From contig CAKTTT010000125.1 of NCBI GenBank assembly GCA_934615635.1, positions 1-7,082 on the forward strand: a stretch of 7,082 nucleotides of DNA. Reading direction: 5' to 3'. The DNA is from an uncultured Eubacteriales bacterium. Lineage in GTDB: Bacteria; Bacillota; Clostridia; Oscillospirales; Acutalibacteraceae. The notes under the pieces were generated by a model. That model searched no databases. It saw only the letters and a program-made list of their open reading frames with translations, and was not told where the DNA came from. Positions 6,172 to 7,082 of this stretch are shown in pieces. The translations under genes were made by a program, and so were the position numbers. The stretch's first letter is position 1. Every line of letters starts with the position of its first letter.

Positions 6172-6200
6172 AGTGTACCCGATTTATCATGAAAAGTCAA
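6172..6200 (-). promoter_or_regulatory. Predicted sigma-A promoter of the sigma factor gene
   Basis: On the minus strand TTGACT (6200-6195) and TACACT (6177-6172) are separated by exactly 17 bp. An A-rich run of eight A's just upstream of the -35 box resembles an UP element. Transcription would start near 6165, inside the short inverted repeat AATAC-TT-GTATT (6160-6171), giving a leader of about 60 nt before the GTG. Confidence 0.75.
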
Positions 6201-6242
6201 CAGTTTTTTTTAAAATGTTATTCAATGTGTAGAAAAATGCCA

Positions 6243-6285
6243 AAAACGCGCCCCCGTTTTTTGTCTCAACACAGCGGCGCGTTTT
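6243..6285 (-). terminator. Second, distal terminator-like hairpin between the flavoprotein and sigma genes
   Basis: AAAACGCGCC (6243-6252) pairs perfectly with GGCGCGTTTT (6276-6285) around a 23-nt loop. On the minus strand the stem ends in TTTT and runs on into TGGCATTTTT; on the plus strand it also ends in TTTT, so it could act in both directions. A run of C's inside the loop could alternatively pair with the G-run at 6286-6291. Confidence 0.5.
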
Positions 6286-6300
6286 GGGGGGTTCTGTTAA

Positions 6301-6349
6301 AATCCACTATCGGTGGTTGGCCAAAAGGAAAGACACCCCCACCGATGGA
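6301..6349 (-). terminator. Terminator-like hairpin directly after the flavoprotein gene
   Basis: On the minus strand CCATCGGTGG pairs with CCACCGATAG (10 bp including one wobble; 6348-6339 with 6316-6307) around a 22-nt loop. An alternative outer TCCA/TGGA pairing is possible across a 3-nt bulge. ATTTTAA follows. The loop is large and the T-run short, so termination may be partial, which would explain the second hairpin further on. Confidence 0.5.
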
Positions 6350-6352
6350 CTT

Positions 6353-7082
6353 TTACGCCTTTTTTCCCATAAGATAAGCATCGATGGAGGCGGCGGCCTG
6401 CTTGCCAGCGCCCATCGCCAGAATCACCGTGGCCGCGCCGGTCACCGCATCTCCGCCAGCGTAAACCCCTTCCCGGGTGGTGGCCATGGTGGCCTCATCC
6501 ACAATCAGACAGCCCTTCCGGTTCGCCTCCAGGCCGGGGGTGGTGGTACGGATCAGCGGATTGGGGGAATTGCCGATGGCGGCAATCACCATGTCCGCCT
6601 CCAACTGGAAGCGGCTCCCCGGAATCTCCACCGGGCGGCGGCGGCCGGAGGCATCCGGCTCTCCCAGCTCCATACGGACACATTCCAGCGCCCGGACCCG
6701 GCCGTTTTCATCCCCGTGAACCGCCACCGGCGCAGTCAGGAAACGGAAGACAATCCCTTCCTCCTTGGCGTGGTGGATCTCCTCCAGCCGGGCGGGCATC
6801 TCTTCTTCTCCGCGGCGGTAGACGATGGAAACCTCCTCCGCTCCCAGCCGTTTAGCGCAGCGGGCGGCATCCATGGCGACGTTGCCGCCCCCCACCACCG
6901 CCACCCGGCGGGCACGCTGCACAGGGGTATCGTAGCCCTCTCGATAGGCCTTCATCAGGTTGATCCGGGTAAGGAATTCATTGGCGGAGGAAACCCCCAG
7001 CAGCCCCTCTCCCGGTATGCCCAAAAAACCGGGCAGCCCGGCGCCGCTGCCTACAAAAATCGCCTCGTATCCCATATCGAAC
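6353..7082 (-). CDS. NADPH-dependent glutamate synthase/NfnB-type flavoprotein, 5' end cut by window
   Basis: This is the C-terminal half (242 visible residues) of the family annotated as homotetrameric NADPH glutamate synthase GltA, which overlaps with NfnB, the large subunit of electron-bifurcating NADH-dependent ferredoxin:NADP+ oxidoreductase. Full members have about 460 aa with N-terminal iron-sulfur ligands, so roughly 220 residues lie beyond the right edge. The frame stays open through Phe-Asp before the internal Met at 7075, which is not the start. Counting that Met as residue 1, VGSGAGLPGFLGIPGE (8-23) belongs to the FAD domain. VAVVGGGNVAMDAARCAKRLGA (58-79) is the NAD(P)H Rossmann fold, and the following YRR (86-88) favours NADPH. 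AGGDAVTGAATVILAMGAGKQAA (206-228) is the closing FAD motif. Stop is TAA at 6353-6355, and terminator-like hairpins follow. An nfnA-type partner upstream (right of the window) would decide between NfnB and GltA. Confidence 0.92.
   Translation of the reverse strand, partial: FDMGYEAIFVGSGAGLPGFLGIPGEGLLGVSSANEFLTRINLMKAYREGYDTPVQRARRVAVVGGGNVAMDAARCAKRLGAEEVSIVYRRGEEEMPARLEEIHHAKEEGIVFRFLTAPVAVHGDENGRVRALECVRMELGEPDASGRRRPVEIPGSRFQLEADMVIAAIGNSPNPLIRTTTPGLEANRKGCLIVDEATMATTREGVYAGGDAVTGAATVILAMGAGKQAAASIDAYLMGKKA

Noticed and set aside
6189..6377. 62-codon open frame on the plus strand in the sigma/flavoprotein gap
   Set aside because: It has no Shine-Dalgarno, overlaps the sigma promoter and two hairpins, and its composition follows the inverted repeats.
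1..7082. CRISPR array, insertion sequence or prophage
   Set aside because: No regularly spaced direct repeats, transposase, integrase or phage gene was seen.

Overview
The window looks like a chromosomal segment of a GC-rich, anaerobic Clostridia-type Firmicute, perhaps an Oscillospiraceae relative. This rests on four protein types (an RqcH/NFACT protein, a bacterial PMCA/SERCA-like Ca2+ ATPase, a SigH-like sigma factor, and an NfnB/GltA-type flavoprotein), on strong AGGAGG-type ribosome binding sites, on TTG/GTG starts and on long U-tract terminators. The taxonomic call is inference; no rRNA or other marker is present.

Left half (plus strand): positions 1-1700 hold the 3' ~96% of an rqcH-like gene, the ribosome-associated quality-control factor that adds alanine tails to stalled nascent chains. 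About 80 bp downstream, with its own predicted promoter and a strong Shine-Dalgarno before a TTG start, lies an 896-aa Ca2+-type P-type ATPase (1781-4471). It ends at a very strong intrinsic terminator with a 17-bp perfect stem (4590-4632).

Middle: 4633-5012 has no convincing gene. It sits between two converging terminators and can be folded into at least four consecutive hairpins (4713-4878), so it may be a structured RNA or a decayed palindromic repeat.

Right half (minus strand, read right to left): the 3' half of an NADPH-dependent glutamate synthase/NfnB-like flavoprotein (6353 to the window edge) is followed by two terminator-like hairpins. Then comes a good sigma-A promoter driving a SigH-like sigma factor (5502-6104). 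Downstream of it are a GC palindrome, a 63-nt tRNA-shaped sequence closed by a seven-U tract, and a 92-aa protein with two zinc ribbons (5092-5370) and its own terminator.

The most unusual item is the 5390-5490 leader. It has recognisable D-arm, anticodon-loop, T-arm and acceptor-like parts, but the 3' side of the anticodon stem is missing, and a U-tract sits just before the ribosome binding site of the zinc-ribbon gene. It may be a tRNA pseudogene or a tRNA-shaped attenuator. The remaining genes are ordinary housekeeping or stress functions with no obvious joint pathway.
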